Shown here: piece after piece, positions 35,271 to 47,700 of the stretch
Layout of the letters: the number at the start of each line of letters is the position of its first letter
Position numbering within the stretch: the first letter of the stretch is position 1
Source of the DNA: Dicaeum eximium
Lineage: Eukaryota; Chordata; Aves; Passeriformes; Dicaeidae
Direction: 5' to 3'
NCBI GenBank assembly: GCA_013396995.1
Contig: VWZP01005668.1
Coordinates: forward strand, 1,318,806 to 1,382,805
DNA: 64,000 nucleotides
Notes under the pieces: generated by a model
The model's input: the letters and a program-made list of their open reading frames with translations, nothing else
Databases searched by the model: none
What the model was told of the DNA's origin: nothing
Program-made: the position numbers and the translations under genes

Positions 35271-38191
35271 CACTGAGAACAAAACCTACTTTTTCATAAT
35301 GGATTAGGAAAATAAGCAGTCTTTAAGAAGATGAAGATATTATACCAAAGTTCATAAAGGGGAACAAAAGAGTTTGCAGCAAGAAAACTTGCATACACTT
35401 CTTTAATGAAATGATTTTCAGATTATAAAACGTGAAGAAAAATGCACCAAAGCCAAACAACAAAAAAAAATAAAAAGCAAGGTGCGTGACTTTCATCATT
35501 CTGCTCTCTGCAGAAGTTTCTTTTTACTCGCAGATTTAATAGAAAACTTGTGTTTCACCCAGAGCTAAGCTCTATTTAAGAGCCTTCTATCCTTAGTTCA
35601 CCCTTCCAAATCTGACCTCCTTGGATCTAGGGTTCTTGTACAGGCCTCTTGTCATCTTGTCATAATATGAAGCCTATATTCCTGGCATAGAATAAGAAAA
35701 CACAAAATACTTCATTTTCCACATTAAATGAGTCATTTGTTAACACTTGAAAACAGTATTTGGAATTCTTTTACCATTTTGAATTTGCCAGCACTTGCTG
35801 ACTTTATTATCTTTTGGAGGTGAATATAACCCTTCTTTCCATTTCTTAAACCTCCACTGGGAAACTTTGAATAGGCTTTGTTACATTTCTGTTGTTACTG
35901 GTCAGCACTGAAATGCAAAATTGGATGTTATGGGCTCTGAGTTCCAACAGTCCTCACAGATGTCAGCAAATGCTGGAGTCTATCTGGTTTTGAAAAATAT
36001 CTGGAAAACAGTCTACCAAATTCTTGTGTCTAACTGTAGCCACCTTTTTTCAAAGTGCAACCAAGGACAATTAAAACTCCACACTTAAGTTATATTTAAA
36101 GAAAACGAGAGAGGCAGGGAAAATTAAGATATCAATTGGAATGCTAGAGCCTGGGGGCATGAAAATTAGGAAAGTAAGTTTTGGACTGAGATATAAACTG
36201 CAACCAAGTGTCCCTGTGAAAGTGACTCATCTACAAAGCCTGATTGAGGGAATAGTGACAGTGAAGGGCTTGCTGAAAACTTTCTGTGATTTAATTATTC
36301 CATGATGTTCTTATGTGCATGTTTTATAATGTGGTTAGAATGGGAGGGGGAAGAGAAAGTGGATTTTTTCTTTAATTAATTTGACAATTTTTGCAGGTAA
36401 TCATGCTTCTGCCCATAAATGAACTTATTCTAATCTGATGCTGTGTCCACAATGTAATATCACGATACAAACTACCTTTGTTATGCATTTTCAGTAACTT
36501 CATTCTGCAAATGGATAAACCCTGTTTGAAGCTCTCCTTTTTAATGGGGTTTGGGACTTCACCAGATGTTGAGATGCTACCACGTCCCATTTTTTCTCTT
36601 CTGTTTCATACACACGTGCAGCCACGTGAGCACAGTAACAGAGAAAACATGTGCACTGTATCTGTCTGGAATAATGACAGAGGAGCAAGTTCAAACCAGC
36701 AAACATCATACCTAAATTTGTGATCTTACCTGTACGCTGAATATAGGAACATCTACATATTATTTATTGAGAACAGTGAAAGTTAGTAAGTATTAAAACT
36801 CTGGAAGTCTCTTCACTCCATTATTAATGAACTTTAAAAATGCCCTATGCTTTATTTGGTAATTGAAGCTTTCATTTTTTCTATGTGAGACAGAACAAAA
36901 TAATATGAATATCTTTTCATGTATTTGGAGATTTACAGAAGCTTTATTAGCTGAGCTGAATGAAATTAAAGGAATTATTTCTCAATAGTGATGACTATTA
37001 AAGATGATAATGAAAACTAACCCGTTTATGGTTGTTCTCCAGAGTTACTGAATCTAATTATTTCTGCTTTTTAGCTTTTAATGTAACAACAACTGTATTT
37101 TTTCCATATCAAAACCTGAATGGTAGTTCAGGGACCCTTTATAAAAGAGTGTGGGTTAGGGTCACTGCAACACCTTCTTTTCAGCTGTGAGAGGACTATT
37201 ATTCTGGGGATAGGTGGATCTTCTTATGAGGCTTAGAAAATACATCTTTTGGAAACTGCTGGTGAGCAAAGAAAAATGTGGGAATGAACAAGCATGCAGA
37301 AAAATTCTAAATGGGTGTTTATGCACCTAGATTCAAGGACCAATAAAGCTAATACCACTTTTCACTTTAATTCCTGTTTAACACATGAAAGCCAGATGAA
37401 TCATAGTGATCTCCTCTTGCCTTAGAAACTTCTGTGGGAAAAAAATTAAGAATACACTTCAACTTTGTCCTTCTTCAGTGCTTTCAAGTTTAATGCAACA
37501 CAAAATAGTAGTTGCAGAGTTATAGATATCAAAATTTAGAGGAGAAACCTTAATATGAAGGTCCCTGTAAATCTGTGCTAAACTAGCTTATCAGGTGAAC
37601 TTTTTTCTAAGTATTTTTAAAGGTGTATTTAAAAAGTGAATTATATCCTGCTTGCTATAAAATCACGTGTACTGTCCTTCTGTATTTACACTTTCTGCTA
37701 ATGGAAGCTCTAGTATAAAACTGCTAGTGCAAATGGCAATAACTCTGAAAGCAATCAGCCTGGAAGTAGTTCATAAAAAGCTAGAAGTGTGGCAATATTC
37801 TTAGCAAGCTGGAGAATAGAAAACCACAAGCAATAAATGCATTCTTTATACTTCACTAGATTCTACTTCCTCTCTGCTAGAGTTCTGGATTCATGACAAA
37901 GCTAATGTAAAAAGGGAAAAGTGAAAAAAAAAATCCAGTTGCCTTTCAAAAGACCAATATTACACACTGAAGACATTTGTCAAAATGTATAGGCACTGAC
38001 AATCTAATTAGTTTTCTTTTTTAACTTCTTTTTTTTCTGAAATATGTGATGAATCAAGCATATAACTCAGAGAAAATATCATTCTTGATATTATTTGTGA
38101 GACACATACATCACTTACTGTAGTAAGCCACTGGAGCATGATTTGTTGGATATTTGGAAAGAAATGGTGGATAGTCAGATTGATAGACAAC
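35271..38191. other. AT-rich non-coding DNA
   Basis: No gene or named repeat is recognised. Confidence 0.6.
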
Positions 38192-38260
38192 TCTTCTCNC
38201 TTTCCCTTTCCCTTTCCCTTTCCCTTTCCCTTTTTTTCCTTTTCCCTTTCCTTTTTTTTT
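38192..38260. repeat. CCCTTT hexamer microsatellite, polypyrimidine tract
   Basis: About five CCCTTT units, then degenerate TTTTTCC/TTTTCCC units, give about 60 bases of almost pure pyrimidine on the plus strand. An N lies at 38199 at its left edge. Such homopurine/homopyrimidine mirror-like tracts can adopt triplex (H-DNA) structure and are hard to assemble, so the length shown is uncertain. Confidence 0.93.
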
Positions 38261-39249
38261 GTCTTTTTAATTTTATCTAAAAGGAAAGCAAGCAAAATAA
38301 AGACAAATTTGAGGTTTTTGCATTAGACTGATCCTGATAAAATATTAATTTTGTACTGTTCAAGTTAGTAGAATCCCAGACAATTATATTAGTGGGTTTA
38401 AGATCGGCTTCTAGTAACATCAGCATTTTTTTTCTTGATCGTGTCTTCCGTTGACTGGAAAAGGTGTCTGATAAATAAAGATTGAATTTAAAAAAGAAAA
38501 AAAAAGAAAAAAAAAGCAAAAAACACCCCTTTGTCATCTTACAACACCACTGAAATAGAAATTATTTTATTTAATGGACCACAACTTCTTTTCTCATTAT
38601 CTCTGTTTTACAGTTGAGGAACAAAAAATAGTGTGGCAATGCAAAAGATCAACAATATTAGGGAAAATAGGAGCTTGCTGTCACGTGGCCAGAATAACTG
38701 TTGATTTCATAAGCATTTATGATTTTACATACACACATTTCAGAAATTTTCTTGGTCATATAATGACCTGTTCTATAGAAATAGCCTTGGTGTGTTGCAA
38801 TCTTTGAGAGGAAGGATTTAAAAGTCTGATTTGAGCAAGGACAGAGGGCAGGTCATAGGTGTGCTCTGTAATTTTGTTCATTTCAGGCTATTCTAAAGCT
38901 CTGTATTTAAAAGAAGGTAATGCTCAATTTATTTGTGAGGTGGAACAATTTTCTTAGCCCAACAAGCCAGGAAGCAGTTTACCCTTTGCTGCAAACAAGG
39001 TGCTGTAAGAAATGATTTCTCAGGCAAGAGATCAAACACTGTGTTGTCCCAAGTACGCTACAGATCACAGCTCTGGCAGACCAAGGTTACTTTAGATAAA
39101 CATCCCAGCCCAAAATGAGATTTGTTCCTGTCTTACAAGTGTTTTATTTACAGCTGGAACAGTTGTTATTGGAAAAAGGTGTGGCTGAGGCCAGATCATT
39201 AATCTAAAAAGACAGCTCTTTTACAATCAAAGTTATAGCACAGTTTATT
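38261..39249. other. AT-rich non-coding DNA
   Basis: An A-rich run lies at 38490-38523. No gene is supported. Confidence 0.6.
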
Positions 39250-39280
39250 TAAGGAAAAAAAAAAAAAAAAAGGGGGCGGA
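39250..39280. repeat. A-run followed by a G-run
   Basis: About 17 A bases are followed by GGGGGCGG. It could be the tail of an old retroposed sequence, but no body or target duplication is recognisable upstream. Confidence 0.6.
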
Positions 39281-42200
39281 ATGTAAGAATGGAATCAAGC
39301 CTATTTCTGGGCAGGCTTATTCTATTTATACCACTTTGGCATTGCCAGAAGCATCAGGACCAAACTCAGACCAGCTCTATTGTTTGGTTCTTTGTTATTC
39401 TTCTTCAGTGCTTTCCTTGATAGGTGAAGGGAAGGCAAAGGGCAAAATTTGGGAGCTTTTCTGTCATATAGCCCATTCACAGCTTTATTCATGCTGCAAA
39501 CACCCTTGCCTGCAGCAACCTGAGTCTGCTCTCACTTATATTGCATGACACACCTGTGGGCTGTCACCAGGCAATAAGCAAATTCCAGAGGAAGGAAGGC
39601 TGCTTTTCTGTGTGGAGACTACAGATCTGAAGAGGCTTCTGCCACCAAAGCCATATCTTTGTGAAGATGAATAACCAACCAGATCAATATGCCCATAATT
39701 GACTGAGTCCCAGGAATAAAAGAACAGGAAAGATGATACCAAGCCAGTTTGAGGAGGAAAGAAAGAGGGAATTCCTTATCTAAGTATCCAGGGTCAAGAG
39801 GGTCTTTGGCTTAATGCTTGTCACATTTGTTCATAGCCTCAGAGTAGGAAAAAGAAATGTCAGAGTTTCAAGATGTGGGAAAATATGTGTGACATATCCC
39901 TGTGCTGTGAGACTTTCTGCCAGAGCACCAGCTTATGACCATGTCAAGAACCATGTCGGCTCTGGGAATGTTTCCCCAAATCAGTCAGAAACCTACCCAG
40001 ACTTGGTCACTTCCCAGAGCTATCAAAGAGCCTTTTACAGTATTGTCACCAATGTAAGCCAAGGAGAAAATATGGAGCATCAATAAGGTTGGTTTGGCAT
40101 CATCTTATCTTGAGACAATTAAGAAAGGGATTCCAAGGCAGAATTGGACACAACTTTTGAGCATTGACTACATAAAAGGAGAGAAGGGAAGATACAGTCT
40201 CAAATTTAAGTCTAGCACTATTACCCTCACTCAGGGTTTTTGCATAGCTTCATTGCATAGTCATGTGACAAAGCCACTGACATGAGACTTGAGGTGAAGG
40301 AACATTTCCAGCTTTTCAGGATCCTGACGAGAATGAGGCTGACATGTGAGAACTTTGAAATGTGGAGAATCTGTGACAACTTTCCAAAAAAGAGTATTTT
40401 GTGTGAAAGCAGGAGGAATAGATGGAGCAACATGCCAAGGAATTGCATTAATTCATCCAACTTGCTTAAATGTTTGTGCTAGGAGAATAAGAAGCTAAAA
40501 AAGTTGTCAATATAAATTTTAGGAAGTGGCAATTCAGCTGTCAGCATGAGTGGAAAGTTCAAGTGCATTAACCAGTGCATTTCCTAGTTGATCTGTATGA
40601 CAGAGACCAAGGATCAAAGATAACATAAAGTAAAATTTTAAGTTATCTGGAGGTCATATGTGCAGCTTTAAAATTATCCTTGACTCTCTAAAGATGCACT
40701 TTCCCTAGCTCAGTAGATGATTTGCATTAAATACAAAGCCAGAAAAAATGTTAACTTCAGCTCATAGGCTATCATACAGGTTCCTACTGCAAGTATTAGG
40801 TTTGCTGACAAACATCTAATTTGCTGCTCTCTAATACTTATTTTTACATTTTTCAAATCTGTGTATTTATGAAATTGCTGAAGTATATTTCCTCATCAAC
40901 ATCATATGTGTTTTTATATTCTCAGTGCCAGATTTTGGCTATTATACCTTTAATGATGTCACAGAAATAACCACTTTACCATTACTGCTAGTGAGTGGAA
41001 CTGGAAAAATAATTTGATTTCAAGAGAATATTTGATTAATTAATATGGATACCAGCATATGCAACACTGATATTGATTCATGTTTTCTTTATGAGAAACT
41101 ACTGGCTGAATCTCAGTCTTTCCCAGATGATAGTTCTCTTTTCTTGGATCTATATTACTTTGTGATGGCTAACAATGTATTTATTCAATGCATATTTTCT
41201 GTGAAGATGTATTATTGGACTCAGTCTCTCCAAGATGGAATATCAGTCTGCTGTTCTTTTGGTCTCTGTTCTTTCACCAGTCCAAGTCAGTAGTTAAAAT
41301 TCTTCCAACATAGATCTCAGGGCACTGGAACATAAAAGCTTTGTAAATTCATTGAGATTTGGCTCCCAGAGAAGAAATGTAAATATAGCAAACATTTGGA
41401 AAACTTGGTGGTTAGATTATACAAATCACATGCAAAAGTTGAAGGTCCCAAACTTTTCTGAGCATGAGGAGCAGTGGGAGCATTGAGAATCTCTAGTATC
41501 TCTGAATAAGGCTGAGCTACCAAGGTTCTACCACTCCTTCATAATCTTATAGAAGATTATGCTGTCATAAATCCATAACTTTAACTATTCTGAAAGACAT
41601 AGACCTAAATAGTGCTGTGCAATATTACCATCTTTGTAAATTTCTTTATTCACCCATGAAAAAATTTGACCTAAGGATTCATCTCACAGGAAGAAGTGGC
41701 ACTTACTTGCACTGCTTCAACATAATTATGGGAATGACCTGTAGATTTACCCACTTCTTTCAATTTCTATCTCTACTGGCTGGAAAGCATTCTGATTAAG
41801 CTTTGCTGAGTACTGAATCATATCAGTGTACAGAAAGGTTCTGCTAAGCCCTTGTCTGTCTATTTGTCTGATCCAAAAATTATAAAAATAAGTAATTAAC
41901 TCTGCTTGATTGACTCTCTTTAGATTTTATTCTAGTAAAACCTAAATGATGGTAGTTAGCCATATTTTGCACATGTGGTGAGCATACATAGCAGACTTTA
42001 CTGTTATGAAACATTCATCTAATAAGTGAAGTAAAGCACTCACTGGTACATTATTCTTTTAATAAAATAATGTTTTAAAGAAAGACAAAGACAAAAGAAA
42101 CCCTAGTTTACAAATTGTCAGAGATGGTCTTTAGAATCAGAGATTATAAAGATAACAATATCTATAACAATATTTCCATACATCTCACCATGAAGGATCT

Positions 42201-43606
42201 ATTTCAAGTCTGCAAGCTGTTACAAGAATTGTATTTATTTCTCTTGCCATAAAGACTTTGGGACTGAAATTCATAGATTCTTCATCTAAATTTTTTGGAA
42301 TATTTTCCTATAATTAACACTCTGCAAAAACATAGCTAGCAGCAGGAAAAAATCTCCCACAATTAACGAATGTTAAGAAATACTTAGTTAAATTCTCAGA
42401 ATTTACTCAAAGGATTGAGAACAAATGTGAATTTTAACAGACTATCAGACAAACTGTAACATCAAAGGCTCTGGAGATTAATATGCAATAATTCGTTGAT
42501 GACCAGAGCCTTACTGTCTGTGACACAGATGGAATTAAAGGCATGGACACATCTGGATTAGTTTAGTCATTTCTCAGTTATAACAGGGAATAAAGAAGAC
42601 AACTAAGTAAGTTCATTTTTGTTGTTAATGAACATCTGGGGTTCCTGACCATTCTAACTGTAAATAATATCTGATCCAAAATATTTCTCATTCTGCTTAT
42701 TAAAATAATATATCCGAAGATCTAAGAGAATAACTGAGGGGTAATAGCAATAAAACAAAGTGACATTAGGAAAGAATTAACTGTTGAACAAGAAATGAGC
42801 CTAGCCTCCTGCCCTGCTCAAGATGAATGTAGTCAAAGGGCATTTATGATAACAGTGACACTGACAAGACTGGTTAAAAATTGTTCACCCAGGAGACTTG
42901 CAGTGTTTCTTAGTAGAAATCTGAGGTTTTGATAATGAATATTTCTGTGGGATTCCCTATAAATCCTAAAGTTTTTTTCCCTTTTTTTTTTTTTTGGATC
43001 TTCAGAGAAAAGCTAAACTTTTCTACTGAAAAAAGTCAATTAGCTGTAATAATATTCTGAACTGTATGAATATTTGGAAGATTAACAGATTCATACTCCT
43101 GAATGATTGGGATGATCAATGATTTGCTGCTAGAATGTTTTTAAATGTAAAACTATTTAGGACTGGTTCTCTTCAAGTTTTCTGCCATATATCTCCCTGC
43201 AAACATTATCTCAACCAAATTCCACGCATCAGTGTGAAGAGCTCCGAGATTCCCTCTCCCTACTAAGTTTTTATTCCCTTTATTAGGATTACTGAAGTTT
43301 TTATCTCCCTAAGATATGTTCTTGAACATAGACATAAACTTACTGCTGTTAGTTTTGAAATTGTCATGTTCTATCTTCCTTGACAACAGTTCAAAGAATA
43401 TTTAAGATTCTCCAGTTTGTGGTATATACATGCCTTGTTTGTGGCTAAGACATGCTCTAAACATATTATGCCACTGTTTGGTAGTAAATCTTCAGTGAAG
43501 GAAAATATTATGACCTAGGTATAGTGGTTTTATTTAAAAATATAAGTTGAAAGAAAGGTTTTGGCTAGGGATCTTTGGGGTTTTTGTTCAGTTGTTTCTT
43601 GGTGGG
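39281..43606. other. unassigned non-coding DNA
   Basis: Over 4 kb with no supportable gene or named repeat. Frames of 60-90 codons are scattered on both strands. A T-run lies near 42980-42996. Confidence 0.55.
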
Positions 43607-43640
43607 TTTTTTTTGTTTGTTTGTTTGTTTTTGTTTGGGG
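43607..43640. repeat. GTTT/TTTG microsatellite
   Basis: About seven GTTT-like units, with one extra T, directly upstream of a CR1 copy. Confidence 0.88.
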
Positions 43641-43701
43641 GATTAGCAGAAAAAATATTCATGATGTTTTTCCTTTGTGGGACAAAAATAAAAGAAAAAA
43701 T

Positions 43702-43957
43702 AAGGAAATAGACACAAACTGCAATAAGAGAAATTCTGGCTAGATACTAGGAAAATTTCACAATGAAGCTGCTCAAACATGGGAACAGGTTGCCCAAAGC
43801 ATCTGTGAAAATTTATATCCTTGTGGAAATAACATAACTCAAACTCCATTTGGATAGAACCCTGAGTAAGCTGAGCTAACTCTGAAGCTGGTACTGCTTC
43901 GAGTGGGAGAAGTGGCTTTGGACCAGATGACCGACAGAAATAAGTTCCAAGCTTGAT
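43702..43957 (+). mobile_element. CR1 LINE, 3' end (plus strand)
   Basis: Begins AAGGAAATAGACACAAACTG (a variant of the CR1 'gacagacacaaactg' block). It passes through CAAACATGGGAACAGGTTGC and CCAAAGCATCTGTG, and ends TTGGACCAGATGACCGACAG, then AAATAAGTTCCAA. This is the CR1 3' untranslated region of a subfamily different from the 33.2 kb copy. The tail is eroded. It is immediately followed by the GC-rich segment leading to the ERVL-type LTR. Confidence 0.85.
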
Positions 43958-44329
43958 TTCCTTTTCATTTTCGTCCTGCTTTTCTTACAGTTGCCAAGGG
44001 GAGGGAAGTTACCAGCGGCCAGCATTGTAGAATCTTCCCCTCTTCCACTAATGCCTGTCCCTTCCCATCCCTAGGGGAACAGAGTCCAGGTGTGATCCCA
44101 GCCATGCCCGTGTCCGTGGGAGGGAGCCCAGCCAGCCCCGCCTGCGCGCCACAGCCGCCGGGGCTGGAAGGACCTGTGGGGAGTGGGCAGAGCAGTGTGG
44201 AACAGGCAATCCAGCCTTGGGGGGCTAGTCCACCTCTTCTTTTTGTTGTCTCAGGCTTGGCAAAGGGAGTGCCAGCTGTGGTGGCATCCACCACTTTCTC
44301 CTTTGTGCAGGAGGCTGTGTGGCACCAAC
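43958..44329. other. GC-rich segment, possible 5' part of the LTR element
   Basis: Clearly GC-rich with CpGs near 44135-44160 (GCCTGCGCGCCACAGCCGCC). It leads directly into the ERVL-type LTR 3' part and may be the diverged U3 of that LTR or ERV internal sequence. No start TG with a matching target duplication was found. Minus- and plus-strand frames of 80-109 codons over it reflect base composition. Confidence 0.4.
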
Positions 44330-44601
44330 TGTGATAACGTCCATCATTTTGTCTTTGTCTTCATGGCCAAGTGGAGATGGGTTGTGGGGATGAGCACATT
44401 TTTGGGTGTAAATCACCCTCTCTTTTGTATACCTTATTGTTAATATTGTTGCTGTTGTTACTGTTCTTTGCTTATCCCACAGCTGGTTGTTTTCAGGGAA
44501 TTATCTCAACCAATAGCTTTTGCCTTTGTCCCTCTCTCACCAGAGAGGGTGGCGGGAGAGGAGGGTCTTGTTCGTAGTTTAATTTTAGCTGGTTTTGAAC
44601 A
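44330..44601 (+). mobile_element. ERVL-type LTR, 3' portion
   Basis: The order of blocks follows the avian ERVL LTR 3' half. A GTGTAAATCACCCTCTCTTT block is followed by TTTGTATACC and a TTATTGTT-rich stretch. Next comes TTATCTCAACCAATAGCTTT, a CCCTCTCTCACCAG block, GAGAGGGTGGCGGGAGAGG and finally TAGCTGGTTTTGAACA, ending in CA at 44600-44601. Strong divergence suggests an old insertion. The 5' boundary and target duplication are not resolved, and no paired LTR or internal gene is visible. Confidence 0.6.
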
Positions 44602-44632
44602 AAAATATTTAAGATTCAGTCCAATTTATCTT
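44602..44632. other. short spacer between LTR and CR1
   Basis: AT-rich DNA with nothing recognised. Confidence 0.5.
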
Positions 44633-44762
44633 TAAGGCCAAGTTGGATGGACCTCTTAGCAGCCTGGTCTAGAGAAAGATGTCCTTGTCCATGGCAAAGA
44701 GGTCAGAACTAGATAATATTTAAAGCCCCTTCCAAATCAGGCAATTTCATGACTCTATGATC
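44633..44762 (+). mobile_element. CR1 LINE, 3'-end fragment with tail (plus strand)
   Basis: AAGGCCAAGTTGGATGGACC, GCCTGGTCTAGAGAAAGATG, CCATGGCAAAGAGGTCAGAA and CTAGATAATATTTAAAGCCC lead to CCTTCCAAATCAGGCAATTT and a tail CATGACTCTATGATC. This is the classic CR1 3' terminus, truncated at 130 bases. It is a separate copy from 43702-43957, since both include their own 3' ends. Confidence 0.92.
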
Positions 44763-47700
44763 TTTAATGTGTCATTAATTAAAGCCATTTACTACGAGTA
44801 AGTGTCATTACAATAACATTTTTTAATCTGCTAAAACAATTGAGTGTTTACTTATGATTTTTTTAATCTCGTTTAGCACTTGCCTCCTCTATAGAGCACT
44901 GTAATAAAGTTTGAACATAAGCTTAACCACAGCAAAGCCCAGACTAGGTAATTTTTGCTAAATGAATAACTGAATTTACAAACTGTATCAATGGAGCCTT
45001 TTTCTCAGGGTAAGTTGTAAAGAGAATGGGACAAACACTTTTCTATCATATGATTTCACTAATCAACTTCTTAAAAATTGCTGATATCATATTCTCATAC
45101 AGATGGAAAAGTCATAAATATAGCATGAAATAATTATGACAAAAAAGTATGTCATAAACACATATGAAATAGAAATTAAAATTCTTATACAAGCAATTCC
45201 ATTATTAGTTTTTGATGGACTTCAAAAAAGTGTATTGAAAATTTGAAATATTATTTTAGCCAAAATATCTCACTGAAGGTACTGGCAATTAATTCATTCT
45301 TATCAGTACCTAAGGATTAGCCCAAAAAATCCTATTTTCTTTTTTTTAATCTTTTGCAGAGTGTGAAGAAGAATAATCAATTAAATGATGGCCAACCTCT
45401 TAAATCTAGAGAGTTTCTACAAAAGGTCACATTATTCTCTTTTATAAATTAATAAATTCTCCTACTTTCCTGTCCACCATATAGTTATATAAGTGAATGT
45501 GAATAAAGTCTCTCTAATCACTGTTACAATTTCCACAACCATGTAACCTACTTCTGGACTCAGTAATTTCACTTTTTTTTTGTTTCTTTATGTGGCCTTC
45601 CTCCTCCCACAGTAAAAAGTTTTGATATAGTAACTTATATTTCTTCTCTTTTCTTAAGCCTGTTTTTAAAAGGATTTATTTTTTCCATCCTCTGCCAGAA
45701 CCATATGTTGATTTAACATGTGTTGTGCAATTACTCTACAAAGATGATCCCAAATCCTTCTCTGTACCCTCGATAACTGCCTGGTATTTAGTGCTCCCTC
45801 TCGTATTGTATTTCAGTAAACCAAACATATTTGCAGCTGGTTTCCTTGTCTGTATCCTTTATGCAGATCAGAAACATCAAAAGAGTTGGAATCACAGCAC
45901 CTGTTGGATTTCCTTCTGTATTTACTGCAGATTGGAACATTTCTGTTTGACATGTAATCTGCTTTCTGTTTCAAAATAGTTTCCTTCCCGTTGGTTCCTT
46001 TGCTCCTGAATAATTCCCTCCCCATCTCTATTTTCTGGATCAGAAAACACTGCCCACAACAAAGACACAGAAAGGACACATATAAAAAGCTTCTGACAGG
46101 ATGAATGACAGATTTACCACCTACAGAGGAATGTGCAAAATAAGTCATAATAATAATAATACTCACTGTGCCCATATCCAATTTTCTTTACATTTGTACT
46201 ATGCCAAAACCAGGACAATTATCATTACAATGATCATCTATGGTATGGTTATTGTTATTATGACACTCAATAACAGTCCTATCCTTCCCCATTGTACAGC
46301 TCACTTAGGTTTATGTAAACCATCAAGTTTGACTTATTTACTTTTGATAACAAAAATATTCCATTCCTTGTTAGATATAATGACTTTATGTAAATTTGAG
46401 TTGCAAAAAAGTATGCCTCTGTCTACAGTTTTAGACAGAAGAAGAATCATGAAACCTTAAAGACCACATTTTCTACCAAACCCATGACATTTAACTGTGG
46501 GATTGCCTTGGGCTTGGCTTCTCTCCTAAAGACAATGGATGCCACATGATATAATTGCTCCTATTCCATTTAGAATGTGATCAAGTATTTGCTTTGGCAA
46601 AATGCTTGGTTGCCTTTAAATCTTCACAGTTTGAAACAATTCAAAGTACCTCTTCTGGTTGAGGCACCTTTTAGGTGTGAATTATTTCAAGAAATTGTAT
46701 AAATGCTAATAAAGTTTACATTATACTTTCACCTGGTTATATTAGCTCTGAAGAATACAAGAAAGCAAATAAATATAAAAGGACAGAATCCAGAGTACTT
46801 TTTATTGGATATAATATCAAATAATGCCTACTTAGTAATTTGTTGTCTTAAAACAATCTTATTGAGTGCATATATGTGCACATAATTCAACAAAATTTGG
46901 GCCTAAGTATTCACAAGACAGCAGAGAATTTCATCCCCTCTAATCTGCCTCAGCTTTTCTTATCCTTGTTCACATTATATTAGGAATTAATTTCAGATGC
47001 AATGAGCTGTTTACTCTGACAAACTCAGTGCCAAAGAGGCTTAATCTAAAAATACATCTGAGTCTATGGTGCCTATTAATAGGATGCAAGTGTGATATGC
47101 AATGTAAAACATTTAGATTCTTTCTAATGCAACACAGATTATAAACAACATTGCTGGTGCATTTTGGATGTCCATCAGGATAAGCAAATATTTTTTAAAA
47201 GTCCATGGGTGCTTGATTTCAATGAAGTTGCATGGGGCAAAAGTCAGAACAGTACAGGCCCCAGGAGTTTTATAAGGCATGGCTTTCTAGAAATCTCTAT
47301 TTTTAATATAATTCCACTGTTTGTTGCCTACATGAAATAAAAATTAGTTTCAGAAAAGCCAGTTCCTGTTTTCAAACACAGATCTATGGCCAGAAATAAA
47401 ACATTAGACTATTTTTTTTTTTTGTGCTTACTTACCACAATTGATTTCTCCTGTATAGAATGGAGTCTAAAACAAATTTTAGAAATTACAAAAGATATGA
47501 AGACTTAAAAGAATTTTTCATAAAATTATCCAATTTAATTAAGCAATTATAAAGACTTTTTTTTCCATTAAATAACACATTTTTGGAAAAATATGAAAAT
47601 ACTTTCATGGTCTTTTATGAATGACACATTTCTAGAAATTGTACTGGTATTTCTTGTTTATTTCAAATCAGCCTATTTAAATTGCTAGAAAATATGAGGA

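Noticed and set aside
38192..38260. Telomere-like or CRISPR-like array
   Set aside because: The unit is CCCTTT and not CCCTAA, and there are no spacers. It is a simple hexamer microsatellite.
45813..46460. Overlapping frames of 122 codons (minus) and 119 codons (plus)
   Set aside because: Opposite-strand overlap, low-complexity stretches encoded by AAT repeats, and no family resemblance.
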